Source of the DNA: Flavobacterium aquidurense
GTDB lineage: Bacteria > Bacteroidota > Bacteroidia > Flavobacteriales > Flavobacteriaceae
DNA: 64,000 bases
Assembly (NCBI GenBank): GCA_900107365.1
Contig: FNPS01000011.1
Location: 62,001-126,000, forward strand
Direction of reading: 5' to 3'
In this document: piece by piece, positions 18,038-27,494 of the stretch
How positions within the stretch are numbered: the stretch's first letter is position 1
Layout of the letters: every line of letters begins with the position of its first letter
Made by a program: the position numbers and the translations under genes
Notes under the pieces: model-generated
The model's database searches: none
Told to the model about the DNA's origin: nothing
What the model saw: only the letters and a program-made list of their open reading frames with translations

Positions 18038-19195
18038 TTAAACATTAAAAATCTTATCAATGTTGTGTTTGGCAAATCCGGCACTTCCGGTCATTCCCTT
18101 ACCGCCTATTCCGGTTATGATATGAATATTCTCACCAATCGTATGTTCAAAAATATCTTTGGTTTTACATTGTGAATACAGACCAAACCATCTGTTTTGA
18201 ATTTCATAAGTTGGCAAATCGATTATCTTTTTAGCTTCTTCAATCATGAAATTATCAATGTCCATATTCAAATCAAATCCAAGAGAATCAATATCTTTTG
18301 CCAAAGCATATTCATGCGAATCTCCCAAAATTACAGATCCGTCCAACGCTTGTTTGAATAAAATATGAACACCATATTTCTTTTCAAAACTATCCTGATT
18401 TTCTTTTGATTTAATTGCTGCATACGATTTGCATTCTTCAAAAGACTCATATCTTCTAATGGTCAATCCTGTCAAAATAGAACCCTCTAATTTGTAATTA
18501 TGTTGCGGCTTGGTTTGCAACATCTGAAGCTTAGAAACAACCAAATCGCTGTTGTTGTAAATTTCAGGATAAAGAATTTTGAAATCACTTCCGTTACAAA
18601 TAATCATTTTTGAGGCTTTGTATTCTTTTCCTGTGGAAGTGGTTGCTACCACTCCGCCATTTCTGCTTTCAGTATTCACAACGGTCGTCGTCATCACTAG
18701 ATCCAGACCTAAATTTGCAGTCATGAATTGGTGTAACTTATGAATCATCGTGGCTGGTTCAACGGTAACTTCCTGTGGAAAAAACAAACCTCCAGTACAA
18801 TAATCAGATAGCAAACCCGAGTATTTTACCAGACATTGCTCTTTTGTCAGCAAATGAGATTCATAATCATTTGAGCTATTTATTTGATGCAATTCTTCTA
18901 TTAATTGCATTTCTTCTTCGTTTGAAGCCAAATAAACCGTTCCGTTTTGGCGAATACTGATATCAAACTGCGATTGAATATCTTTGTAAATCTTTAAACT
19001 TTCTTTTCCGAAGTTTTGCCATTTCCTGTCCATTCCTGACGGCACAACCTGACCAAAATTTCTAACAGTAGCACCTTCCGGCTTGCTGTTTTTCTCCAGA
19101 ATAGCAACTGACATTCCTTTTTGCAAAGCATGATAGGCATGAAAAGTTCCTAAGACTCCTCCTCCAATAACTATCAAATCATATTTTTTATCCAT
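18038..19195 (-). CDS. FAD-dependent amine oxidoreductase of the phosphonate-associated clade
   Basis: 385 residues, DAO/glycine-oxidase fold. The N-terminal dinucleotide motif is VIGGGVLGTFHAYHAL followed by the FAD-ribose acidic residue in VAILEKN. The C-terminal GIGGKGMTGSAGFAKH closes the flavin site. GATVRNFGQVVPSG is typical of the TIGR03364 clade, which is found beside phosphonatase-like genes and is thought to deaminate aminophosphonates oxidatively (later studies call related enzymes PbfD). The product, a phosphonoaldehyde, would feed the PhnX-like hydrolase 86 bp downstream. It sits 18 bp after the transporter stop, hence an operon. Because no PhnW aminotransferase is present, this enzyme probably supplies the whole deamination step (inference). 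Confidence 0.85.
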   Translation of the reverse strand: MDKKYDLIVIGGGVLGTFHAYHALQKGMSVAILEKNSKPEGATVRNFGQVVPSGMDRKWQNFGKESLKIYKDIQSQFDISIRQNGTVYLASNEEEMQLIEELHQINSSNDYESHLLTKEQCLVKYSGLLSDYCTGGLFFPQEVTVEPATMIHKLHQFMTANLGLDLVMTTTVVNTESRNGGVVATTSTGKEYKASKMIICNGSDFKILYPEIYNNSDLVVSKLQMLQTKPQHNYKLEGSILTGLTIRRYESFEECKSYAAIKSKENQDSFEKKYGVHILFKQALDGSVILGDSHEYALAKDIDSLGFDLNMDIDNFMIEEAKKIIDLPTYEIQNRWFGLYSQCKTKDIFEHTIGENIHIITGIGGKGMTGSAGFAKHNIDKIFNV

Positions 19196-19213
19196 TCAAT
19201 TTATCTTTTATGT

Positions 19214-20509
19214 TTAAGGAAAAGCAACTACCTGTTTCTTGCTTTTTTCATGAACCCGCTTGTTAAAATACCATAAAGAACCTATTGCGAGCAGTAATAA
19301 TAATGCTGCCGATTCCAGATTTAGCCATATAAAAAAATGACTCCAGGTTTGCTTAAAACCTATTACTTCTTTAAGCAAAAGCACAATAACACTACCCAAA
19401 TACCCCATAGCATCAGCGATATAAAATAAGAAACCAACGTTACCTTTAAACTTCATTACCGCAACTAATCTTTCAAAGACAAGGCAATGAAATAATATGT
19501 AAGGAAGATAAACTCCTATTCCGGTCGTAATCATCCAAATGACAGGAGATATAAGTCCTTCTTTAAACAACAAGGTAAAAAGCATAATTACAATTGCTCC
19601 GCCAGCAGTAAGATACATACCTACACTAAAAGCCTTTTTATTATTTCGGATCAACACACCCGCTGCCGCTATAGCAAGAACAATTACAGCCACCGGAATT
19701 TCTGTAAGGGTCACAATTTGCGGAGATCCCGAATATCCTTTCTCTGCCCAAAACTCCACCATAAAATTGTCCCTAAAATCCCTAACAATAGTAAGAATGA
19801 CATAAATACCGACCAAAGCAAAATAGCCTACTCCATTATCTCTAATAAATTTTTTGCGTTGCTCACTATACATAGGTACTCGCTCTGATCTTGCCTTGAT
19901 GTCGCTTTCATCCGGATCCTGGTTTTTATTAAGAATCCAAACGGACAAAAGGAATAAAGGAAAAAACAACAAACCTGTATAAAATGGCATCGTATATTCA
20001 TCTGCATTAAAGTCTCTCATAAGCAGCAATCCGACCGTTTTTACCAGTCCGGTTGAGAATATAAATGTGGCACTTAGTGCAGCCGCTAACATTTCGGTAT
20101 TTTTTCTTCCTTCAATATAAGAAAAGACGATACCGAACACCATTCCCAGAGGCAAGCCATTTAAAAACAATGCCAGTATTTTCCATTTTCCCGGAACAAT
20201 AGCAAACAAGCCCAACATCAATAAACCAAAAGAAATAAAGGCAATTAGCCATTTTGCTCTTTTTGACTTCGGCATTTCAGAAATAATTTTTATTCCTATA
20301 AATTTTGAAACCATATAACCCAAAACCTGACTTAGTACTAGTATTGTTTTAGCATCTAGCCCGTAGCCAAAAGCAAGCGAAAGGTATTGACCTGCCAAAA
20401 ATGATTTGCGCACCGCATACATTCCAGTGTAACATACAAACACTGCAACCACAATTGCAAAGGTAGATATTTTTTTACTATTTGTAAATTTTTTGCTTTT
20501 TTGAAACAT
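19214..20509 (-). CDS. DUF5690 MFS-like transporter, candidate phosphonate permease
   Basis: About 431 residues with about 12 hydrophobic helices. It matches what I know of DUF5690, an MFS-related family in Bacteroidetes: CYTGMYAVRKSFLAGQY early, PLGMVFGIVFSYIEGRKNTE in the middle, and LPYILFHCLVFERLVAVMKF late. I chose Met at 20509 (MFQKSKKFTNSKK). The frame is open to 20551, but that would add a hydrophobic non-native leader (MIRGLLLLKINIIS). It is the first gene of the reverse-strand operon transporter - FAD oxidoreductase - PhnX-like. A palindromic operator lies 80 bp upstream. It is probably the inner-membrane carrier for the imported phosphonate, in place of the usual ABC transporter; that role is inference. 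Confidence 0.8.
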   Translation of the reverse strand: MFQKSKKFTNSKKISTFAIVVAVFVCYTGMYAVRKSFLAGQYLSLAFGYGLDAKTILVLSQVLGYMVSKFIGIKIISEMPKSKRAKWLIAFISFGLLMLGLFAIVPGKWKILALFLNGLPLGMVFGIVFSYIEGRKNTEMLAAALSATFIFSTGLVKTVGLLLMRDFNADEYTMPFYTGLLFFPLFLLSVWILNKNQDPDESDIKARSERVPMYSEQRKKFIRDNGVGYFALVGIYVILTIVRDFRDNFMVEFWAEKGYSGSPQIVTLTEIPVAVIVLAIAAAGVLIRNNKKAFSVGMYLTAGGAIVIMLFTLLFKEGLISPVIWMITTGIGVYLPYILFHCLVFERLVAVMKFKGNVGFLFYIADAMGYLGSVIVLLLKEVIGFKQTWSHFFIWLNLESAALLLLLAIGSLWYFNKRVHEKSKKQVVAFP

Positions 20510-20589
20510 GCTAATGATATTAATTTTTAGCAAAAGTAAACCTCTAATCAAACATAAATATTATCTAAATGTAAAATAATAGTTATTAA

Positions 20590-20608
20590 AGTTTACAAAT
20601 AGTAAATA
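20590..20608. promoter_or_regulatory. Candidate XRE-cupin operator (site 2)
   Basis: AGTTTAC-AAATA-GTAAATA, 7-5-7 geometry, in the divergent promoter between the DUF5690 and dehydrogenase genes, about 80 bp upstream of the DUF5690 start. Confidence 0.55.
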
Positions 20609-20780
20609 TTGTTTCGTAAAAATAAAAAAGATAGTATTTTTGAAAAGCACAATAAAACCTATGGTTAACAACGATTTACCAATTACACACTTAGCCACAA
20701 CAAAGAGAATAACCGGGTCTAAGGGAAAAACAAATAAATATTCAGCAACATTTTTATTCTGAGTATTTTTTTTAAACAAA

Positions 20781-20799
20781 ATATTACAAATAGTAAACA
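20781..20799. promoter_or_regulatory. Candidate XRE-cupin operator (site 3)
   Basis: ATATTAC-AAATA-GTAAACA, same spacer and right arm as sites 1, 2 and 4, ending 12 bp before the dehydrogenase ATG. A repressor bound here would block transcription or initiation. Confidence 0.55.
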
Positions 20800-20811
20800 A
20801 ATTAAATCATA

Positions 20812-21900
20812 ATGACAATCAAAGCAACGGCAATGGTTTTTTCTGAAGTAGGCCAGCCATTCGAAAACCAACAAGTAATTTTAAACGAAATAGACCATAA
20901 CGAAGTACTCGTTCGTATTCTTTATACAACGATATGCACCAGCGATATTCATACGTTTACAGGAAAGAGATCTCTAGCTTGTCCTTGTGTTTTAGGACAT
21001 GAAATTATTGGAGAAATTATAGCCAAAGGAAAAAAAATAAACTGCGATTTTAATGGTCACCTCTTAAGTGTTGGAGATCTGGTTACCTGGTGCGTGTATG
21101 CTTTTGACAAGACGAGTGAAATGGCTAAAAAAGGAATACCTCAAAAATCTGAAGGTCTCTACAAATACGGGCATCACCAATTTAAGCCCGATGATGGATT
21201 AAATGGCGGACTGAATGGCGGATTTGCTACGCATTGTGTATTGAAAAAAGGAACTGCCATTTTTAAACTACCTGATTTTTTAAGTTATAAGCAGGCAGCC
21301 CCGATAAATTGCACGCATGCTACAATTGCAGGAGCGTTGCGCGTAGCGGGTTATCTTGAAAACAAAAATGTAATGATTACCGGAACTGGTATGTTAGGAC
21401 TTTCGGCCTGTGCAATGGCCAGGGAAAGCGGCGCTAAAAATGTATTTGCCATGGATATTAATCCGGAACGTTTGGTATATGCTAAAAAATTTGGTGCGAA
21501 TAAGTTGGTTGATGCTAATTTATCTGCTGATGAAATTAGAAAACTTTATCCAAAAGAAAAAATTGATGTCATTATCGATACAACGGGGATTCCTGCTGTA
21601 ATGGAGCTGGGAATCGAAACCCTTAATATTGGTGGTATCGCAGTCTGGATTGGAGCCGTTTTTAATCAACCTGATACAAAAATAAATGCCGAAATGATTG
21701 TGCGAAACCTCATCACTATAAAAGGTCTTCACAATTACACACCAAACGATCTGGGTTTTGCTGTTGATTTTATTGCTAAAAATCATTCAAAATATCCTTT
21801 TGAAGAACTCGTTGGAAAAGAATTTCTGCTAGAAGAACTACCGGAAGCTTTTGAATCTGCCAAATCAGGAGAACATTATAGAGTTGGGATTCGACAATAA
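20812..21900 (+). CDS. Zinc-binding alcohol dehydrogenase of the phosphonate-associated clade
   Basis: 362-residue medium-chain dehydrogenase. A catalytic zinc Cys lies in TTICTSDIHTF, and GHEIIGE supplies the His-Glu pair. The Rossmann nucleotide loop is GTGMLGLSACAMA at about residue 187. It resembles the clade often named putative phosphonate-catabolism-associated alcohol dehydrogenase (TIGR03366 type). Its likely role is NAD(P)-linked oxidation or reduction of a hydroxy- or aldehyde intermediate of phosphonate breakdown, in the cytosol. It is divergent from the transporter-oxidoreductase-hydrolase operon and shares two palindromic operator sites with it. The structural second zinc site has few Cys (CPCV only), so it may bind one zinc. 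Confidence 0.83.
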   Translation: MTIKATAMVFSEVGQPFENQQVILNEIDHNEVLVRILYTTICTSDIHTFTGKRSLACPCVLGHEIIGEIIAKGKKINCDFNGHLLSVGDLVTWCVYAFDKTSEMAKKGIPQKSEGLYKYGHHQFKPDDGLNGGLNGGFATHCVLKKGTAIFKLPDFLSYKQAAPINCTHATIAGALRVAGYLENKNVMITGTGMLGLSACAMARESGAKNVFAMDINPERLVYAKKFGANKLVDANLSADEIRKLYPKEKIDVIIDTTGIPAVMELGIETLNIGGIAVWIGAVFNQPDTKINAEMIVRNLITIKGLHNYTPNDLGFAVDFIAKNHSKYPFEELVGKEFLLEELPEAFESAKSGEHYRVGIRQ

Positions 21901-21908
21901 AATTTTAA

Positions 21909-22097
21909 AAATTCCAATTTTTTGAAATTCCAAATCCTGAATTACAAATGTTTTATGTTTCATGTTTCATGTTTTATGTTTCATGTTTCATGTTTCAATA
22001 AAAAAGCCAGAATCAATTTAGATTCTGGCTTTTTCTATTATACTAAAATTACAAAATATTGCGATTTGGAATTTGGAATTTCAAAAAATTGGAATTT
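21909..22097. repeat. Palindromic intergenic cassette: 27-bp inverted repeat, heptamer array and terminator
   Basis: Left arm 21909-21935 is a perfect 27-bp reverse complement of right arm 22071-22097. Inside lie seven tandem heptamers (ATGTTTT or ATGTTTC) at 21948-21996 and a strong terminator at 22001-22034. It sits between two convergent genes. It looks like a dispersed repeat unit rather than part of either gene. Confidence 0.75.
22001..22034. terminator. Bidirectional terminator between dehydrogenase and susD
   Basis: AAAAAGCCAGAATC / GATTCTGGCTTTTT, 14-bp perfect stem with a 6-base loop, serving both converging transcripts. Confidence 0.9.
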
Positions 22098-22119
22098 CAA
22101 GATTTTGAATTTAAAATCT

Positions 22120-23748
22120 TTATTTTGTCAACCAGGCATCCTTTAATGGATCATCTGTTCCTCCAAATTGATCTTGTATTGCTTTTTGATAGTTTTGTGG
22201 ATTGTATGCAGACTCTGTTGCCATATACATCCATCTGCGTGGCAAAACACCATTTGCGGTACCAATTCCAGCACCTCCGCTTAACAATGCCGGTACTCCT
22301 GTACGACGATAGTTATAGAAAGCTTCCCATCCGGAATTGTTAAACATCGCCATGTATTTTTGCGTTAAGATTTGATTTAAACCTGTTGCATTATCGCCTG
22401 CATAAGCCACATTTGTCAGGAATTGAGCAATATTAACAGTAGCGGTTCCCCAAACATCTCCTTGCTTTAGACCTTTAGGATTCACTTTAACATTAGAAGA
22501 ACTAATTGGGAAATTGATACTAACAGCTTGCCCTTCCGTTAAACTATAAGTTGCCAGTGAAGCATTAATTCCTTTTAGGTACCAATCTTTAGCATTTTGC
22601 CCTGTTATCCAGCCTCTGTTAATTGCCTCAGCAATATTAAAGCACATCTCAGAATAACCTATAAAGATAAAAGGCTCCGCACTTGCTCCGGTTTGAGAAA
22701 CATAATAACGATTATAGTTAGCAAAAGAGTACATACCATTATCCGAATTGGTTAGCAAACTTGCCTGCGATAAATTGGGATCAGAACCTACGAAAGCAGA
22801 AAAATCACTAACCGCTTTTCCTCCTGTTACCTGAGCAGGTGCCGGAGTCGACGTAACAAGAATTCTTGGATCCTGTGTTTGTGACCCTATGTTTAAGTAC
22901 GTAGCACCAGGGTTTGAGAAATTATTATATGCATTTAATTGCAAAGAATAAATAGGATAACGGTTTACGGCATTATAAACATAAACCATATTATCAGCAT
23001 TTCCAGCCATTATTGGGTATTGCGCCGGATTGTTGATGATATTGGCAAACTTTTGAACGACTTGCAAGTCTGCATTGTCCTGCGCTCTTTTACTTAAACT
23101 AACTAAAACACGTAAAGTATAAGTATTAATTAATTTTTGCCACTGCAAATAGCTAAAGTTAAAAATATCACCGCCTGCATCTACTTTTGTAGAAGCTAAC
23201 GTTGGTGTTGCTGCGATTAAGTTTTTCAATAATGTATTAGCATTGTCCAGCATAAGCAGCGAACTTTTATAAACCTCTTTCTGATTGTCATAAGCCGGCG
23301 TTAAGTTCTTAGAATCTCCTGCTTGCGAAAATGGAATATCCCCTACTCTTTGTGTCAACCAAATACCTGAATACGCTTTAAAAAATTGTGACAACGCAAA
23401 GTAAACATTGGTGTTATTACCGGATTGTTTAACAGCTTGTGTTTCTAAGCTTAAGGCATATTTTAGAATATCATAACTATCGCTGGTATTACCATAATTG
23501 TAGTTATTATTAAATCTGTAATATTGATAATTAGATATATTATACTGTGCACCACCAGCAGACAAAGCCCAGGGTTGCTCATCAGTACGTATCATTGTAG
23601 CTGTTAAGTGATTCAACAGCAAAGTTCTTGGAATAATTGCATCTGCATTTGCTACGTTAGGGTTATCAACCAAATCACCTTCCTGGCAAGAGAAAAAACC
23701 TAAACAACTGATGCTTAATAAGCTGAAAATTATATTTCTTAATTTCAT
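22120..23748 (-). CDS. SusD/RagB-family lipoprotein of the phosphonate locus
   Basis: 542 residues with a lipoprotein signal (ISCLGFFSC then QEGDL), so it is surface- or outer-membrane-anchored. It has SusD features: an N-terminal helical TPR region with IPRTLLLNHLTATMIRTDEQPW, and NYRRTGVPALLSGGAG near the C-terminus. It resembles the SusD_2/3-like subfamilies. Such proteins form the lid of a SusC barrel and bind the substrate, usually a glycan or peptide. Here the neighbours are phosphonate catabolism genes, so the ligand may be a phosphonate-decorated glycan, phosphonolipid fragment or phosphonopeptide (inference). It starts 13 bp after the susC stop, so the two are co-transcribed. Confidence 0.88.
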   Translation of the reverse strand: MKLRNIIFSLLSISCLGFFSCQEGDLVDNPNVANADAIIPRTLLLNHLTATMIRTDEQPWALSAGGAQYNISNYQYYRFNNNYNYGNTSDSYDILKYALSLETQAVKQSGNNTNVYFALSQFFKAYSGIWLTQRVGDIPFSQAGDSKNLTPAYDNQKEVYKSSLLMLDNANTLLKNLIAATPTLASTKVDAGGDIFNFSYLQWQKLINTYTLRVLVSLSKRAQDNADLQVVQKFANIINNPAQYPIMAGNADNMVYVYNAVNRYPIYSLQLNAYNNFSNPGATYLNIGSQTQDPRILVTSTPAPAQVTGGKAVSDFSAFVGSDPNLSQASLLTNSDNGMYSFANYNRYYVSQTGASAEPFIFIGYSEMCFNIAEAINRGWITGQNAKDWYLKGINASLATYSLTEGQAVSINFPISSSNVKVNPKGLKQGDVWGTATVNIAQFLTNVAYAGDNATGLNQILTQKYMAMFNNSGWEAFYNYRRTGVPALLSGGAGIGTANGVLPRRWMYMATESAYNPQNYQKAIQDQFGGTDDPLKDAWLTK

Positions 23749-23761
23749 GGAAATAGAAAGA

Positions 23762-26700
23762 TTAAAAAGTTAAATTAATATTGAAACCATAACGACGAAC
23801 AGTTGGACTAGAAAGGTCGCTTCCTGCGCTACCTCCAACCAAAGCTCTGTCAGAAGCATTATAACCTGATGCGAATTGATCCAAATCGATATCTTTGCGC
23901 GCGGCGAAATACAGTAAGTTTCGGCCTACCAAAGAAAAAGTTGCTTTTTTGATGAAGGAACGAGCCAGGAATTTTGCCGGCAAACTATATCCAAAAGAAA
24001 CTTCTCTAAGTTTTGCATAAGAACGGCTAATCATATAATATTCATCAGCATTAGCACCGATACCACTTGAAATATAACTTTGTACAGAGACTGGTAAATC
24101 ATTCTGAGCAAAAGTTAAATCATTTAAATTATCAATTTGTCCATTGCTAAAGTGAGGTGTACCTGATGTAATTTTAACTCCTGGACCAACATAGGAAGGT
24201 GTTGCCGCTTTTGTACCATTGGCAGTACTGTTCCACTCTGCTAAACGGGCCGCACCAAAATCACCAGTAGCAGTTTCTAAATCTGTACCACCATTCATTG
24301 CATGATAATAAACGAAATCATACATTTTACCACCTATACGACCATCAAATTGAAAGCTTAAACTGTATCCTTTATATTTGAAAGTATTGGTTATACCAAA
24401 AGAAAAGTCTGGATTTGCATGTCCCAAAAAGCCATTATTGGCAATACCTCCAGGCGATTGCAAAGGCAATCCACCACTTCCGTTGACAATATTACCACTT
24501 CCGTCTCTTACGAATTTGGTTCCGTAAATAGCGTCAAGCCTGTCTCCAACTACAAAGTTGTGGCCGTTTTGTTGTAAATACTGCTGATCGCCATAAATTT
24601 CTTTAAGTGTTTCTTTATAAGAAGAGTAATTTAAATTAACATCCCAATTTAAGCCTGCTGGATTTCTCAAGACTGATCCCATTAATTCAAGTTCTATACC
24701 TTTTTTAAGCGTAGTTACTCCGTTAATCAATTGATTGTTTGAGGCAGTTGCAGTCGAAACCGGTAATTGAAAAATATTAGGACCATTGGTTGTTGTAAAA
24801 TAAGTAGCATTTAAGCCCAATCGATTAGAGAAAAATTTCACATCAAATCCTGCCTCAATTGACTCTACGTTAAATGGTTTTATATTTTCGTTAGCAATAG
24901 TGTTTGATAACGTAATTGATGGCGTTCCGTTATAAAAAGTTCCTGAAGCCACTGGCGATTCATTCACATAAGTCGGACCGTTGTAAGGTGTATAATTCTC
25001 TGTTCCGTAACCAAGTAATCCAAATACAGGTTTGCTGTTCCAACCTGTACCTAATGCTGTAGAATTTAAAGCATTATAAGAAGTACCAATTGTTGTAGCG
25101 GTCAAACCACCTTTAACATCGGCGTACGAAGCACGTACTTTTAGGAATGAAATAACCTCTGGTAATTTAACATAGTCTGAAATCGCAGAACTTATCGCTA
25201 CTGAAGGATAAAAATACGTGTCTTTACCCTTTGGTAAAGTGGATAGTTTATCTACACGGCTAGTAGTATTAATATTGAAATAATTTTTATATCCAATATC
25301 GAACGAATAAAAACCACTATACACCTGCATTTTAGAACCGAAATTATAACTATACGGTTTAGCTGCTGAATTATTCATATTATAAACTCCCGGAAGCGAT
25401 AAACCCTGAGTGGTTTCCCATGAAGAATCATAAGTAAAAGAACGTTGGTTTGCTCCAACTAAAGCACTAATATCCCAGTCACCAAACTTATGTTTATAGT
25501 TTAAAATTAAATCGGTGTTGTTCTCCATTAAATTTCTTTGATCTCTCCTATAATCCCCGTACCAGCCAAAACTATACCATGGCAAATACAAATTTAAATT
25601 GGCCGAAGCCGGAACATCTTCTGTATTAAGCTGATTGTACGTGTTTATAGATTGTCTCAACGACAAATCAAAATCATTATTAAATTTATAAATAGCTTTC
25701 AAAGACCCGTAAACATCTGTTTTCTGTCTTCCTTTTAACCATTCATTGGCCATAAACCAGGCATTGTTCAGCCTTCCGTATTCTGGCGCATATTGAGTCA
25801 ATCCGGGAACACCTTGCGGTCCTTTATAGTAATCCTTTAAATCATTAATATCATAATCTGCCGAGCCGTAAACTTTAAACATATACACATAACTGTTAGG
25901 GCTATATTGTACGTCAGGTACATTTGGAGAATATTGTAGGTTTAAATTCAAATCTGCCTCAACTCGCAATTTATCGTTGATATTATACCCCCAATTAATT
26001 TTAAAGTTATCTATATCTAATTTCGTATTTGGAAAAATCCCCTTTTGGTAGGTATGTCCGTATGATGCACGAAGATTGTACTTTTCACCACTTGCCGAAA
26101 GTCCAATGCTGTTGGTACTTACGTAACCGTTCTGTACAAACTTGTTAAAGTTATCAGCTCCACGATTCAACCAGGGTGTTTTTTGTCTAATTCCTGTTGC
26201 CGGATCATAAGGGCTATCGTATTGTTGCGTTTCAAAACCACTATTAAAACGTGGTCCCCATTCCGGCAAACGTTGTTTATTGTCATACAACACATTCCCG
26301 TAGGTATATTGATAATTACTGCCTCGACCATATTCTGTCTGACTTTCTGGCAATACAATAAATCCTTTATCCAACTCCGTTGTACTATTAAAATCGATCT
26401 GCCAGCCACCACTAGTTTTTGTACCCTTTTTTGTGGTGATTACAATTGCCCCGTTAATTCCTCTTGAGCCATACAATGCGGCGGCATTTGGACCTTTAAG
26501 TACTGTATAGGTTTCAACGTCATCCGCATTAAAATTATACGAATCTGAATTTACAGGTTGACCGTCTACAACATACAAAACATCTTTACTACCACGCAAC
26601 ACCACTGTTGGCGCGCCATAAAACTCTGAGCTTGCACCAATTTGCAGTCCCGCAACTTTTCCTGCTAACGAATTAATAGGGTTAGCATCACGACCTAAAG

Positions 26701-27094
26701 TAAGATCCTCTCCTTTAATCTGTGATTGAGAATACCCTAATTTTTTCACTTCTTTTTTAACTCCAAGAGCCGTTACTACTACTTCTGTTAACATTTCCTG
26801 TTCAGGTGCCATGTTAATAGCTAATTCAAGCTGATTTGTCAGCAGGACTTTTTGAGACTTATATCCCAAAAATTTAAATAAAAGTGATTGGCCGCTATTG
26901 GCTTGTATGGAGAATTTCCCATCCAAATCAGTGACAACACTATTACCAGAGCCTACAACCTGAATACTTACTTGTAGCATTGGCTGATTGAGCTCATCTG
27001 TAACCTGCCCTTTGAACAAGGTTTGCGCAAAGACCGTATTACATCCCAATACGAAAAACAACAATAGCCCTTTTCCTAACTTTTTTAAACTCAT
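23762..27094 (-). CDS. SusC/RagA-family TonB-dependent receptor of the phosphonate locus
   Basis: 1110 residues with a signal peptide (MSLKKLGKGLLLFFVLGCNT, VFAQ). A carboxypeptidase-regulatory-like domain lies at about 25-105 (FKGQVTDELNQPMLQVSIQV). The TonB-box/plug region contains TEVVVTALGVKKEVKKLGYS and the plug motif VLKGPNAAALYGSRGINGAI. The 22-strand barrel ends in YGFNINLTF. It transports ligands delivered by the SusD partner across the outer membrane using TonB energy. The promoter region lies upstream of 27094 and includes candidate operator site 4 at 27495 and weaker half-sites at 27340-27358. Pairing with phosphonate enzymes instead of glycoside hydrolases is unusual. Nothing in the window encodes a depolymerase for it. 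Confidence 0.92.
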   Translation of the reverse strand: MSLKKLGKGLLLFFVLGCNTVFAQTLFKGQVTDELNQPMLQVSIQVVGSGNSVVTDLDGKFSIQANSGQSLLFKFLGYKSQKVLLTNQLELAINMAPEQEMLTEVVVTALGVKKEVKKLGYSQSQIKGEDLTLGRDANPINSLAGKVAGLQIGASSEFYGAPTVVLRGSKDVLYVVDGQPVNSDSYNFNADDVETYTVLKGPNAAALYGSRGINGAIVITTKKGTKTSGGWQIDFNSTTELDKGFIVLPESQTEYGRGSNYQYTYGNVLYDNKQRLPEWGPRFNSGFETQQYDSPYDPATGIRQKTPWLNRGADNFNKFVQNGYVSTNSIGLSASGEKYNLRASYGHTYQKGIFPNTKLDIDNFKINWGYNINDKLRVEADLNLNLQYSPNVPDVQYSPNSYVYMFKVYGSADYDINDLKDYYKGPQGVPGLTQYAPEYGRLNNAWFMANEWLKGRQKTDVYGSLKAIYKFNNDFDLSLRQSINTYNQLNTEDVPASANLNLYLPWYSFGWYGDYRRDQRNLMENNTDLILNYKHKFGDWDISALVGANQRSFTYDSSWETTQGLSLPGVYNMNNSAAKPYSYNFGSKMQVYSGFYSFDIGYKNYFNINTTSRVDKLSTLPKGKDTYFYPSVAISSAISDYVKLPEVISFLKVRASYADVKGGLTATTIGTSYNALNSTALGTGWNSKPVFGLLGYGTENYTPYNGPTYVNESPVASGTFYNGTPSITLSNTIANENIKPFNVESIEAGFDVKFFSNRLGLNATYFTTTNGPNIFQLPVSTATASNNQLINGVTTLKKGIELELMGSVLRNPAGLNWDVNLNYSSYKETLKEIYGDQQYLQQNGHNFVVGDRLDAIYGTKFVRDGSGNIVNGSGGLPLQSPGGIANNGFLGHANPDFSFGITNTFKYKGYSLSFQFDGRIGGKMYDFVYYHAMNGGTDLETATGDFGAARLAEWNSTANGTKAATPSYVGPGVKITSGTPHFSNGQIDNLNDLTFAQNDLPVSVQSYISSGIGANADEYYMISRSYAKLREVSFGYSLPAKFLARSFIKKATFSLVGRNLLYFAARKDIDLDQFASGYNASDRALVGGSAGSDLSSPTVRRYGFNINLTF

Positions 27095-27494
27095 TTTTTT
27101 TCTTTTTTTAAATTCATTTTGCTTTTTAAGTGGGGTATCAGTATTAATTTATTATTTACAAAAAATGTGAAACAAGGGATAAAACATTTTACCTGATCAA
27201 GATGAAACCCATTTTATCAAAACAGATTTAAAAAGCGCTTTTTATGAATTCAACCCTCGCCGCTTTCTAAATGCTTATTTTTTCAACCCTGAATTAAATT
27301 ATTAGTATTAGTAAATTAATCGATGCAAAAATGGTTTAATTTTTATCATTAGTAAACTTTTGTATTTTAAGAAATTCTTAACATGGCATTAATCTTAGGT
27401 AAGTAAATTGTTAAGGGAGAGTACAAATGAATTAGACTACAATGGTTTTCACGGAAAATATTTAGCAAGAAGACAAAAAAGACAATTTTGTAAA

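Noticed and set aside
21948..21996. Heptamer array as a CRISPR
   Set aside because: Seven-base units repeat without spacers and there are no cas genes.
22059..22343. A plus-strand open frame over the susD 3' end
   Set aside because: It starts inside the palindromic repeat and overlaps the susD coding region antisense.
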